21,750 bases of DNA from an uncultured Eubacteriales bacterium (GTDB taxonomy: Bacteria; Bacillota; Clostridia; Oscillospirales; Oscillospiraceae). The translations under genes were made by a program, and so were the position numbers. Below, one piece after another: positions 14,331-21,750 of the stretch. The DNA is taken from contig URDJ01000041.1 of NCBI GenBank assembly GCA_900546615.1, positions 1 to 21,750 of the forward strand. The letters run 5' to 3'. The number at the start of each line of letters is the position of its first letter. Within the stretch, counting starts at the first letter, position 1. Under the pieces are notes generated by a model, which had not been told where the DNA came from, searched no databases, and was given only the letters and a program-made list of their open reading frames with translations.

Positions 14331-14634
14331 CGGCGCATCGAGGTCGATGCGCCCTACGTCGGCGTTTTCGCGTTGGGTTTGAACGTGGTGCGTGTCGTGA
14401 CAGTGGGTCGTCGAGGACGCCGACCCCTACGGCTGGTCTGTTGGTTTACCCCCAGCGTAACCGTAGGGGCGAGGTTCCGTCCCCGCCCGGCGTCATGGTT
14501 TCGCACACGTGTATGGTTCGCATAAACACGTAGGGGTCGGCGTCCTCGACGACCCGGCCGCGCGCCTCGGGCGTGCGGAATTATTGGACGTGTCCGCAAC
14601 CGCAACATCCGGGCGGGGGTGGAACCCCGCCCGG
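14331..14634. repeat. Cluster 2 of hairpin repeats R2 (gene-free block 14256-14734)
   Basis: The same three palindrome classes as at 3869-4656 recur in a different order: reverse class c (14331-14358), reverse class b (14405-14431), forward class a (14463-14490), forward class b (14529-14555) and reverse class a (14609-14634). Spacers between units also resemble those of cluster 1 (for example the GTTTTCGCGTTGG segment after class c). The rest of 14256-14734 shows no gene. It lies between the convergent glpK operon and VWA gene. Confidence 0.82.
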
Positions 14635-14684
14635 ACGGTTTTTGTGCGTTGTTCGGCCGCGCGCGTATCGTGACTACGGGTGGG

Positions 14685-14711
14685 TGGTCCTGTACAGGGG
14701 GGCCTTTTTTA
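14685..14711 (+). terminator. Possible plus-strand terminator before the VWA gene end
   Basis: GGTCCTGTACAGGGGGGCC, containing the 10 bp palindrome CCTGTACAGG, is followed by TTTTTT (14705-14710). The stem is imperfect. It would stop plus-strand readthrough from the glpK side before it runs antisense into the VWA gene. Confidence 0.45.
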
Positions 14712-14734
14712 TCGGTGTCCGGGCAGCGGCCGGG

Positions 14735-16063
14735 TCAGCACTCGAAGTCGGTATCCATATAGTTCGCCATGAGGCGGACTTTCATTTTTCTGTCCAGGCA
14801 GTGACAGGCGCTGTCGGGGACAACAAAGCGGATGCCCTCCACCTTGATGTCCCGGCAGCCGGGGCCGCAGTGCGCCGGGATGGTGAAGGTCTTCATCGAG
14901 CGAAAGCCGCCCTCCTCGCCGTCCGTCAGCAGCACGGCCAGCGCCGTCCGCTTGTGCGGGCATACCGCCTTCAGCGTCAGGCCCAGCTCCACTATCCGCC
15001 CGGGCGAGGCAATATACAGGTCCCCAAGCTCCGCCATCACGTGGTCCTCGCATCTGTCCGCGCGGACCTCCCGCGGCTCGGGGCAGGGATCGGGGTACTC
15101 CGTCCTCCCGCAGTCCACGTCGATCGTCGGGTCCGGGAACTTCACCTCGTTGCCCTCAGTGTCGCTGTACTCGATGGACTCGTTCACGTACAGCTCGCCG
15201 CTCGAAGCCCCAACGTGCCTTACCGTGAAGTGCAGCGCGGCGCTCTCGCTCGCGGTCGTTCCCAGCGACTCTATATTCCACATCAGGCTGCGCACGCCCG
15301 TGATTATCGCCGTGCCCGTCGCAGGCGGGTCGATGTCCACAAGCTCAAAGTCCCCCGTCAGCTTCTCCTTTATCTGAATGTTCGTCGCGCCGGGCCTGGA
15401 GATATTCGCCGCAAGCTCGGCAAAGAGTTCTTCAAGGTCCGCCGCGTCCGGGGTCACGGCGACGTGCGAGGCGTCCGGGTCGGTCGCCCAGTTGTTCAGC
15501 GCCGAGACATCCAGCCCGTCGGAGCCGATCAGCCCTATGCAATAGATGATCGTGCCGGCCGCCCGCGCCGCGGCCGCTATCGGCGCCGGGGCGGGGCCGG
15601 AGGTGGTCACGCCGTCCGTGAACATGACGATCACCCGCGCGTTGGACGAGCCCGGCTCAAACAGCGCCTGTGCCTTCTTGAACGCATCGCCGTGGTTCGT
15701 GCCGCCGCCCGCATCCATCGCATCGACGGCGTCCTTCAGCTGCGAGACCGAGGTCACAAGCTGCGTATCGGCAGTCGCATTGGCGGCAAAGCTCACTATT
15801 GCCATGCGGCTGCCGGAGCCGATCTCCCCGCTGCCGCTGCCGCCTGTGGACTCTGATATTATATCGATGAACGTCTTCGCACCCAGCTTCATATCAGCCA
15901 GAGGAGATCCGCTCATGCTGCCGGAGCGGTCCAGCGCCAGCACGATATCCGTCGGATTGGTGACGATATCGGGCGCGGCGGTCAGTGCAAGCGTCATCTT
16001 GAACAGGTCGCCGCAGCATATTGCCGCAGCGTCCACTACTTTATTCGAATTGGTCACACCCAT
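14735..16063 (-). CDS. VWA-domain protein with MIDAS motif and cysteine-rich C-terminal region
   Basis: 442 aa. The von Willebrand factor A domain (about 36-222) has a complete MIDAS: DRSGSMS (Asp45, Ser47, Ser49), Thr122 in GGGTNHGDA and Asp150 in MFTDG, so metal-dependent ligand binding is likely. Residues ~226-318 (TNIQIKEKLTGDFELVDIDPP onward) look like a DUF11-type beta domain. The remaining ~125 aa hold nine Cys (318, 327, 338, 368, 399, 403, 420, 422, 442). There is no signal peptide, anchor or sortase site; residues 16-17 are a Cys pair. Similar leaderless VWA proteins occur in Clostridia without a known role. AAAGGAGG lies 9 nt before the ATG. A monocistronic unit by its own promoter. 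Function unknown; a cell- or spore-associated structural or adhesive role is only conjecture. Confidence 0.88.
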   Translation of the reverse strand: MGVTNSNKVVDAAAICCGDLFKMTLALTAAPDIVTNPTDIVLALDRSGSMSGSPLADMKLGAKTFIDIISESTGGSGSGEIGSGSRMAIVSFAANATADTQLVTSVSQLKDAVDAMDAGGGTNHGDAFKKAQALFEPGSSNARVIVMFTDGVTTSGPAPAPIAAAARAAGTIIYCIGLIGSDGLDVSALNNWATDPDASHVAVTPDAADLEELFAELAANISRPGATNIQIKEKLTGDFELVDIDPPATGTAIITGVRSLMWNIESLGTTASESAALHFTVRHVGASSGELYVNESIEYSDTEGNEVKFPDPTIDVDCGRTEYPDPCPEPREVRADRCEDHVMAELGDLYIASPGRIVELGLTLKAVCPHKRTALAVLLTDGEEGGFRSMKTFTIPAHCGPGCRDIKVEGIRFVVPDSACHCLDRKMKVRLMANYMDTDFEC

Positions 16064-16094
16064 CTGGTGCTGCCTCCTTTCGGGGTATCAAGCC

Positions 16095-16124
16095 ATTCTA
16101 TGCGGGCATGCCCAAACATGTCAG
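16095..16124 (-). promoter_or_regulatory. Promoter of the VWA gene with a palindrome in the spacer
   Basis: The minus strand shows CTGACA (16124-16119), an 18 bp spacer and TAGAAT (16100-16095). The perfect palindrome GGGCATGCCC (16104-16113) sits in the spacer and could be a regulator site. The predicted leader is about 25 nt and ends in AAAGGAGG. Confidence 0.6.
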
Positions 16125-16129
16125 AGCGC

Positions 16130-16164
16130 AAAAAACCGCGCGGGTGCACACTGCACCCGCGCGG
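16130..16164 (-). terminator. Rho-independent terminator of the glyS-LTA synthase-nadE operon
   Basis: A perfect 13 bp GC-rich stem, CCGCGCGGGTGCA and TGCACCCGCGCGG, has a 3-nt loop and on the minus strand is followed by TTTTTT (16135-16130). It is 20 bp past the nadE stop. Confidence 0.93.
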
Positions 16165-16184
16165 CCCTGTTCACTTTTCTATCG

Positions 16185-18083
16185 TCACAGGCGCTCCAGA
16201 GCCTCTACCGCGTCGAGCCAAAGCGCGTTGGACGCGTCGGAGGGCATCTTGTGGCCGTCCCTCGGGGACAGCGTGAAGCCCATCACCGCCGGGCCGTCCG
16301 CCGAGGCGCTCCGCTTGAACTGCTGCACGAAAAACCTCCGGCAATAGCTCCTGAGCCAGTGGATGAGCGTCGCGCGGTCGAACTCGCCCGCAAACGCTGT
16401 CTCTGCCAGCCGCAGCACCTTCTCCGGCGTGCCGCCCCGCATCACCATATGCCACAGGAAGAAATCCTGAAGGATATACGGCCCCACGGAATCCTCGCTC
16501 TTTTGCAGCAGCTCGCCCTCGTCCCCGATGGGCAGCAGCTCCGGCGTCACAGGCGTGTCCCAGATATCGTGCAGCGCGGCGCTGAGCGTCTCGTCCTCGC
16601 AGGTGTCCGCGACATACTTCACGATCGCCCGCACCATGGTCTTCGTTACGCCCGCGTTTATATCGTAATTCGATATCTGGTCGCCGTTATAAGTGCACCA
16701 GCCGTCCGCCTGCTCCGACAGGTCCTTCGTGCCCACGTCGAGGCCGTCCACCTTGTTGGCTATGTCGAGCAGCACCATCGTGCGCTCCCTCGCCTGCGCG
16801 TTCTCGAACACCACGCTGTGGTCGCCCATGTCGTGGCCGATCGTCTCGAAGTGCTTCTTCACGCTCTCGCCTATCGGGATGACCCGCAGCTCCGCGCCGA
16901 GCCGCTCGGCTATCGTCACCGCGTTATTCTTCGTCCTGTCCGTCGTGCCGAAGCAGGGCATCGTCACCGCGACGATGTTCTTCCTCGGCAGGCCGAGCTT
17001 ATCCATCGCCCTCGCGCAGGCCAGCATGACCAGCGTCGAGTCCACGCCGCCCGACACGCCGATGACCGGCCGCCAGCAGTTCGTGTACTCCATCCTCTTG
17101 ATGAGGCCCGTGGTCTGGATGTCCAGACAGCGCTCGGCAAACTCCGCGATGCCGGCATCGGGCACGAAAGGCTCGCGCTTTATCCGGCGCGTGAGCACCG
17201 TCTCCCCCGCTGCCAGCTCCCAGCAAAAGCGCGCGATGGGCGCCGCGGACATGGCGGCGTAGGTGCCCTCCCTCATGCGCGCGCCGCTTATGTTGAACAC
17301 GTCCGGCTCGCTCACGGCCATGCCGGAGCCGTTTTCGCTCTCCGCTATCGTCTCCCCGTCGTCCACGACGAGGCAGAGTCCGGAATAGCTCTTGTCCGTC
17401 GTGCTCTCGCCCGAGCCGGGCGCGGCGTACACGGCGGCGAAGTGGAGCCTTTTCGTCTCGTTCTCGAGCGCCCGCCGCGTCTCGAAGGCGGACTGCACGC
17501 TCATCGGCTCGTCCGAAAGCTCGCACACGACCGTTGCGCCGGCGGCGCAGAGCTCCGCCGTGGGCGGCACGGGCAGGCGCCTGTCCGCGGCAAACTGCAC
17601 CGCCACGGCCAGCTCGTCCATACTGTCCGCGCAGAAAAGCATCTCATGCCCCAGGCTGCAGTAGTTGTCAAAGTCGAGGACATTGTCTATGAACTCCCCG
17701 GGCGCAAGGCCGGCGAAGACCGTGCCGCGCACGTTCCGCCGCGCAGCAAGTCCCAGCACCTCGCCGTTCGAGAGCACGGCGGCGGCGCTGTACACCGCGC
17801 CGTTCGCGCGCAGGGGCAGGCCCACGACGACCAGCATGTCGTCGCCCCGCGTCGCCTCGGCTATGCGCCGCAGGCCCTCCAGCGCCGCGTCCAGCAGATG
17901 GCGCTGGTAGTACAGGTGCCCGCAGGTCGCGCCCGTTATGGCGAGCTCCGGGAACGTGAGCACCTTCACGCCCCCGGCCCGCGCCTTTTCGATGCACTCG
18001 ACTATCTTCTCCGCATTGTACTTCGGGTCCGCCACGCGCAGCTCCGGCGCGGCGGCCGCTGTCTTTATAAAACCGTCTTTCAT
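16185..18083 (-). CDS. nadE: NAD+ synthetase, two-domain form with an apparently inactive glutaminase domain
   Basis: 632 aa, the last step of NAD+ synthesis: deamido-NAD+ to NAD+ with ATP. The C-terminal synthetase (about 325-632) is intact, with the PP-loop SGGVDST (344-350), GTKDLSEQADG (451-461) and the FKRSASADGP segment (589-598). The N-terminal nitrilase-fold domain (about 5-280) keeps its fold and the Glu of the triad (FPEL, Glu46). However, where glutaminase homologues have the VPK lysine this protein reads AARR (113-116), and where they have the nucleophile in EICED it reads QFAAD (163-167), with Ala165 for Cys. The domain therefore probably cannot hydrolyse glutamine, and the enzyme may use free ammonia or a partner. 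It starts 4 bp after the upstream gene's stop. Confidence 0.93.
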   Translation of the reverse strand: MKDGFIKTAAAAPELRVADPKYNAEKIVECIEKARAGGVKVLTFPELAITGATCGHLYYQRHLLDAALEGLRRIAEATRGDDMLVVVGLPLRANGAVYSAAAVLSNGEVLGLAARRNVRGTVFAGLAPGEFIDNVLDFDNYCSLGHEMLFCADSMDELAVAVQFAADRRLPVPPTAELCAAGATVVCELSDEPMSVQSAFETRRALENETKRLHFAAVYAAPGSGESTTDKSYSGLCLVVDDGETIAESENGSGMAVSEPDVFNISGARMREGTYAAMSAAPIARFCWELAAGETVLTRRIKREPFVPDAGIAEFAERCLDIQTTGLIKRMEYTNCWRPVIGVSGGVDSTLVMLACARAMDKLGLPRKNIVAVTMPCFGTTDRTKNNAVTIAERLGAELRVIPIGESVKKHFETIGHDMGDHSVVFENAQARERTMVLLDIANKVDGLDVGTKDLSEQADGWCTYNGDQISNYDINAGVTKTMVRAIVKYVADTCEDETLSAALHDIWDTPVTPELLPIGDEGELLQKSEDSVGPYILQDFFLWHMVMRGGTPEKVLRLAETAFAGEFDRATLIHWLRSYCRRFFVQQFKRSASADGPAVMGFTLSPRDGHKMPSDASNALWLDAVEALERL

Positions 18084-18087
18084 TGCA

Positions 18088-20076
18088 TCACCCTGTATCC
18101 TTTGTATCCTTATCTGCTACGGCGAAGATGTCCCAAAAATCCGGGCCGTCCGTGCCGAAGAATGTACTGTTCATAAACACCCGCATCGCCCTTATTATGT
18201 CCAGCTCGTCGTTTTCAAGGATCGAGAAAGGAGAAAAACAGGGCTCGCCCGCCTCGGGCACAAAGAAATTCCATGTCCAGGCGTCCGATATCGTATCCAC
18301 CACCGCGCACATCGACCAGTACTCGTCCGGCTCCATGCCCGCGAGCTGAAGCGCCTCGACGCCCAGCAGCGTGGACGAGGTATTGAGCTTCGTGCCCGAC
18401 TCCGCCGGCAGCAGCTCCTCGCAGTTCGACCAGATGACGTAGTCCGTGACGTACAGCTGCGCATAGTCCTCCGTCGTCCAGTCCGCCACGTCCTCGGGCA
18501 CCATGCCCAGCTCCGTATACACCCGGCTGCCGTTCTCCAGCGTCAGCCCCGGCTTGTGGTCGCCGTAGAACACTATGATGACGGGTTCCTCTCGCTCCGA
18601 GAACCAGTCCACCAGCTGCCCGAGAGCCTCGGAGCTGTTCGCAACGCCCTGCGTCAGCGCGTTCAGCGCCCCCGCCGCCTCGTCGCTCAGCTCCGCCTCG
18701 AAGGGGAAGTCGTAGCTCGAATACTTGTCCGCCGTGTACGGCGTGTGGTTCTCCATCGTCGCCGTCCAGATGAACACCGGGCCTTCCTCCACCTTCTGCT
18801 CAAAGAGCATCTCAGTCAGCTCCATCAGGTACTCGTCGCCGTAAAACCCGCCGGATATCTTCGGCGCAAGGTAGGCATAGTAGTCCGCCGCAGCGGCCGC
18901 CTCCGGGTCTATCGCGGCAAAGTCGTCCGTGAAGAACATGTCCTGGAAGCCCAGCGCCGTGTACAGCGCCGTGCGGTTATATATGCCGTCGTTGAAGCCG
19001 TGCAGGTAGGCCGTATAGTAGCCCGCGTCCGTGAATATCTGCGGCAGGCTGTCCACCATTTTGAGCTGCTGCTCCGTCCAGGTATAGATAAGCTCGTCGC
19101 TCGAAAAGAAGCGGGAGTTTATGCCCGTGAGGATCTCCAGCTCTATGTTCTCCGTGCCGTAGCCCAGCGTATGGGTATAGAATTTGCCGGACACGCCCTC
19201 CTCACAGACCCTTCGGAAGTCCGCGACCGGGTCCTCGGCGTAGCTCACGCCGGGCAGCTCCGTCACGTCGAAGAAGGACTCCGCCAGCACGAAGATGACG
19301 CTCGGCTGCATGTCCGTATCGCTCTCCGGCAGGGCCTCTATCCAGCCGCGGGCGTTCTCGAGCATTACCTCCTCCTCGTCCGGCTCGGGCAGCAGGGCCA
19401 GCTCGTCCCCGGAGTCCACCACTATCGAGCGCCAGAGGCCCAGTATCACGCCGCAGCGGCTGTTGTGTACCGCCTGCGACTCCGCGTTCTCCGAGCCCGA
19501 GCCTACCGCCGAGTAAAACCAGCTCTCCGCCGAACCGGGCAGGCAGAACAGCCCGCAGAACAGCAGCACTGACACCGCCCCCGCCGCAAGACCCTGCTTC
19601 AGCCCCGGCCGGAAGGCCCTCGACGCGAAAAACAGCCCCGTGAGCACGAACAGCATGATTATTACCGCCGCAACGCTCTCGCCCGAGACCTTCATCGAGG
19701 CCTCATTCAGCTCCATGATGCCCCCGACCTGCGTGATGAGCTTTATGTCCTGCACGAACAGCGGCGTGGAGGTTATGAGCATCTTATAGTAATTCGCAAA
19801 GCTCAGTCCCGCGACCGACAAGGTCACGACAAGCCCGCCCGCGAACAGGCTCCGGCACAGGAAGCCTGCGGCGCATATGACCAGCCCCAGAAAGGCCGCC
19901 GTTGCGACGGCCCGGGGCGAGAATCCAACAAGCAGCGCCGCAGCGTCGCCGAAGCTCTGCTTCGTGATAAGCTCCGAGCACGCCGCGAGCACCAGACCGG
20001 CCGCAAAGGCCGAGGCGGCCGAGCACACTATGGGGTGCTCCCGCCTCCGCCCGCGCCGGGCGCCGGGTATCTTCAT
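18088..20076 (-). CDS. LTA synthase family / sulfatase-fold membrane enzyme (lipoteichoic-acid-type phosphoglycerol transferase)
   Basis: 662 aa. An N-terminal basic segment (PGARRGRRRE) is followed by about five membrane helices (roughly 17-35, 55-73, 77-96, 134-151, 161-179) and a large extracytoplasmic sulfatase domain. Conserved residues: LAESFF (Glu266, metal ligand), GYGTENIELE (Thr308, the expected nucleophile, equivalent to the GxGxT Thr of LtaS), MENHTPY (His444) and GDHKP (Asp506, His507). In the family the enzyme transfers glycerol-phosphate from phosphatidylglycerol onto a glycolipid or polymer outside the membrane. The ATG at 20076 follows GAGG by 8 nt; the TTG at 20097 would overlap glyS. 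It begins 10 bp after the glyS stop and ends 4 bp before nadE. Exact acceptor unknown. Confidence 0.9.
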   Translation of the reverse strand: MKIPGARRGRRREHPIVCSAASAFAAGLVLAACSELITKQSFGDAAALLVGFSPRAVATAAFLGLVICAAGFLCRSLFAGGLVVTLSVAGLSFANYYKMLITSTPLFVQDIKLITQVGGIMELNEASMKVSGESVAAVIIMLFVLTGLFFASRAFRPGLKQGLAAGAVSVLLFCGLFCLPGSAESWFYSAVGSGSENAESQAVHNSRCGVILGLWRSIVVDSGDELALLPEPDEEEVMLENARGWIEALPESDTDMQPSVIFVLAESFFDVTELPGVSYAEDPVADFRRVCEEGVSGKFYTHTLGYGTENIELEILTGINSRFFSSDELIYTWTEQQLKMVDSLPQIFTDAGYYTAYLHGFNDGIYNRTALYTALGFQDMFFTDDFAAIDPEAAAAADYYAYLAPKISGGFYGDEYLMELTEMLFEQKVEEGPVFIWTATMENHTPYTADKYSSYDFPFEAELSDEAAGALNALTQGVANSSEALGQLVDWFSEREEPVIIVFYGDHKPGLTLENGSRVYTELGMVPEDVADWTTEDYAQLYVTDYVIWSNCEELLPAESGTKLNTSSTLLGVEALQLAGMEPDEYWSMCAVVDTISDAWTWNFFVPEAGEPCFSPFSILENDELDIIRAMRVFMNSTFFGTDGPDFWDIFAVADKDTKDTG

Positions 20077-20086
20077 TTCTATCGCC

Positions 20087-21511
20087 TCAGTACGCAAGCC
20101 TCTCGCTCAGATAGGCTACCAGCTCCGTTATGGGCAGGCGCACCTGCTGCATGCTGTCGCGCTCGCGCACCGTCACGCAGTTGTCTGCCGGGGTCTCGGC
20201 GTCACCCACCGTCGTGAAGTCCAGCGTCACGCAGTAGGGAGTGCCTATCTCGTCCTGGCGCCTGTACCTCTTGCCGATGGAACCCGTGTCGTCGTAGTCG
20301 CACATGAAGTGCTTCGACAGCTCCGCGTACAGCTCCTTCGCCGGGCCTGCCAGCACCTCCTTCTTCGAGAGCGGCAGCACCGCGACCTTCATCGGCGCCA
20401 GCGCCGGGTGCAGGCGCAGCACGACCCGCGTGTCGTTCTTCGCCGCGTCCACGACCTCCTCGTCGTAGGCGTCCGCCAAAAACGCAAGCGTCACGCGGTC
20501 CGCACCCAGCGACGGCTCCACCACGTAGGGCACGTAGCGCTCGTTCTTCTCCTGGTCGAAGTAGCTGAGGTCCTGGCCAGAATGCTCCTGATGCTGCGTG
20601 AGGTCGTAATCCGTCCTGTCCGCAACGCCCCACAGCTCGCCCCAGCCGAAGGGGAACAAATACTCGAAATCCGTCGTCGCTTTGGAGTAGAAGGAAAGTT
20701 CCTCCTTCTCGTGGTCGCGCAGCCTCAGGTTCTCCTCCTTCATGCCGAGGCCCACGAGCCAGTCGCGGCAGAAACCGCGCCAGTACTCGAACCACTCCAG
20801 GTCCGTGCCCGGCTCGCAGAAGAACTCCAGCTCCATCTGCTCGAACTCCCTCGTCCTGAACACGAAGTTGCCCGGCGTTATCTCGTTGCGGAAGCTCTTG
20901 CCTATCTGGCACACGCCGAAGGGTATCTTCCTGCGCGTCGTGCGCTGTATATTCCTGAAGTTCACGAAGATGCCCTGCGCCGTCTCGGGCCGCAGGTATA
21001 CCTCGCTCGCCGAGTCCTCGGTGACGCCCTGATGCGTCTTGAACATGAGGTTAAATTTGCGGATGTCGGTAAAATCCGACTTTCCGCAGCCCGGGCATGG
21101 TATATTATGCTCACGGATGAAGGCGACCATCTCGTCGTTCGTCATGGCCTCGACGTTCGCGCCCTCGACGGGGTTCTCTTTAAGCCAGTCCTCGATGAGC
21201 TTATCGGCCCTGTGGCGCATCTTGCAGGCCTTGCAGTCGATGAGCGGGTCGTTGAAGGTCGTGACGTGCCCGGAGGCCACCCAGACCTGCGGGTTCATCA
21301 GTATCGCCGAGTCCAGCCCTACGTTATAGGGGTTCTCCTGCACGAACTTCTTCCACCAGGCCCGCTTGACGTTGTTCTTCAGCTCCGCGCCGAGGGGGCC
21401 GTAGTCCCAGCTGTTGGCAAGACCGCCGTAGATCTCGCTCCCGGCGTAGATAAAGCCCCGGTTCTTGCACAGGGCCACGAGCTTGTCCATCGTCTTTTCC
21501 GTGTTCTTCAT
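20087..21511 (-). CDS. glyS: Glycine--tRNA ligase (single-chain, homodimeric class II type)
   Basis: 474 aa, the alpha2 form related to archaeal and eukaryotic enzymes rather than the bacterial alpha2beta2 GlyQ/GlyS pair. Seen: [18 protein letters not shown] (24-41), zinc-type pairs CKAC (93-96) and CPGC (139-142), class II motif 2 region RPETAQG (174-180) with [19 protein letters not shown] (207-225), motif 3 around [10 protein letters not shown], and the C-terminal anticodon-binding domain (from about [10 protein letters not shown]). It charges tRNA-Gly. AAAAGGAGA lies 9 nt before the ATG. The leader (about 100 nt) has two small stem-loops, including CCGCAGA / TCTGCGG at 21532-21550 just before the ribosome site, but no T-box consensus. 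Confidence 0.96.
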   Translation of the reverse strand: MKNTEKTMDKLVALCKNRGFIYAGSEIYGGLANSWDYGPLGAELKNNVKRAWWKKFVQENPYNVGLDSAILMNPQVWVASGHVTTFNDPLIDCKACKMRHRADKLIEDWLKENPVEGANVEAMTNDEMVAFIREHNIPCPGCGKSDFTDIRKFNLMFKTHQGVTEDSASEVYLRPETAQGIFVNFRNIQRTTRRKIPFGVCQIGKSFRNEITPGNFVFRTREFEQMELEFFCEPGTDLEWFEYWRGFCRDWLVGLGMKEENLRLRDHEKEELSFYSKATTDFEYLFPFGWGELWGVADRTDYDLTQHQEHSGQDLSYFDQEKNERYVPYVVEPSLGADRVTLAFLADAYDEEVVDAAKNDTRVVLRLHPALAPMKVAVLPLSKKEVLAGPAKELYAELSKHFMCDYDDTGSIGKRYRRQDEIGTPYCVTLDFTTVGDAETPADNCVTVRERDSMQQVRLPITELVAYLSERLAY

Positions 21512-21554
21512 TGCTTCTATTCTCCTTTTCCCGCAGATGGCTTCTGCGGAGATT

Positions 21555-21583
21555 TTGCATACGGCGCAGTTATGTGTTATAAT
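21555..21583 (+). promoter_or_regulatory. Candidate plus-strand promoter with extended -10, reading away from glyS
   Basis: TTGCAT (21555-21560), a 17 bp spacer and TATAAT (21578-21583) preceded by TGT, that is an extended -10. It lies in the region transcribed as the glyS leader but on the other strand. A transcript would start near 21590 and run into the R1 copy at the window edge. No gene for it is visible inside the window. Confidence 0.5.
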
Positions 21584-21618
21584 GCCTCATGCGCTGCGCC
21601 ACGCATGCAGCACATTAC

Positions 21619-21647
21619 ATGTTAACACACCATCGCCCATATATCAA
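21619..21647 (-). promoter_or_regulatory. Sigma-A-type promoter of the glyS operon
   Basis: The minus strand shows TTGATA (21647-21642), a 17 bp spacer and TAACAT (21624-21619). The start near 21612 gives a leader of about 100 nt upstream of the glyS ATG. Confidence 0.6.
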
Positions 21648-21673
21648 CACAAGTTAAACATTAGACCAATTGA

Positions 21674-21750
21674 GGGGAAATATAATGCCACCCCGTTTCT
21701 TTGGCCCTTGCCCAAAGAAACGGGAGTGGCGCCCCAAAGAAAAGCGGCTT
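21674..21750 (+). repeat. Dispersed repeat R1, third copy, cut by the window end
   Basis: After the AT-rich edge (GGGGAAATATAATG) this copy shows the stem-loop TGCCACCCCGTTTCTTTGG / CCAAAGAAACGGGAGTGGC (21686-21729, one bulged A shared with the 3541-3582 hairpin) and then GCCCCAAAGAAAAGCGGCTT up to the last base. Same orientation as the copy at 3533-3837. It lies upstream of the glyS promoter. Confidence 0.85.

Noticed and set aside
21512..21612. T-box riboswitch in the glyS leader
   Set aside because: The leader is only about 100 nt and has no T-box consensus or Stem I features; only two small stem-loops are visible.

Overview
The window reads as chromosome of a high-GC, endospore-forming (or ancestrally spore-forming) gut-type Clostridia, most likely in the Oscillospiraceae/Christensenellales neighbourhood. 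The basis is the spoIIIA sporulation genes, the one-chain clostridial glycyl-tRNA synthetase, an LTA-synthase-like phosphatase-fold enzyme, GGAGG ribosome sites, AT-rich sigma-A promoters in otherwise GC-rich DNA, and families of hairpin repeats in the intergenic spaces. I see no phage genes, IS transposase, CRISPR array, tRNA or rRNA.

Layout. (1) 1-3850: spoIIIAA-AB-AC-AD-AE on the minus strand as a tight overlapping operon. It stops after spoIIIAE, without AF, AG or AH in view, and is bracketed by two ~305 bp copies of a dispersed repeat (R1) in inverted orientation. (2) 3850-4700: a gene-free block of tandemly arranged hairpin units (R2), including a 152 bp perfect direct repeat, closed by a strong terminator. 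(3) 4741-9256: a minus-strand operon of a MarR regulator and the two halves of a heterodimeric ABC exporter, with a clear promoter and AT-rich palindromes in the leader. (4) 9284-9812: an orphan small membrane protein with its own promoter. (5) 9843-10921: a solitary R1 hairpin and an alpha/beta hydrolase, divergent from (6) 10936-14251: a plus-strand operon glpK / Nudix hydrolase / DUF1015, in which each stop overlaps the next start, ending in a perfect terminator. (7) 14331-14634: a second R2 cluster. (8) 14735-16124: a leaderless VWA (MIDAS) protein with a cysteine-rich tail. (9) 16136-21647: a minus-strand operon glyS / LTA-synthase-like / nadE with promoter and terminator. (10) 21674 to the edge: the beginning of another R1 copy.

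How the genes work together. The SpoIIIAA-AE proteins are the ATPase and membrane core of the mother-cell side of the SpoIIIA-SpoIIQ channel. MarR probably senses a small molecule and controls the exporter translated directly after it. GlpK commits glycerol to glycerol-3-phosphate, and its two companions are translationally coupled but of unknown substrate. glyS, the LTA-synthase-like enzyme and nadE look like a housekeeping transcription unit.

Most notable observations: NadE carries a glutaminase (nitrilase-fold) domain that has lost its catalytic Cys and Lys while its synthetase half is intact; the partial spoIIIA operon lies between inverted repeats; and two distinct hairpin-repeat families account for nearly all the larger non-coding DNA. 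No single obviously new multi-gene system stands out. The repeats and the NadE change are the best leads.
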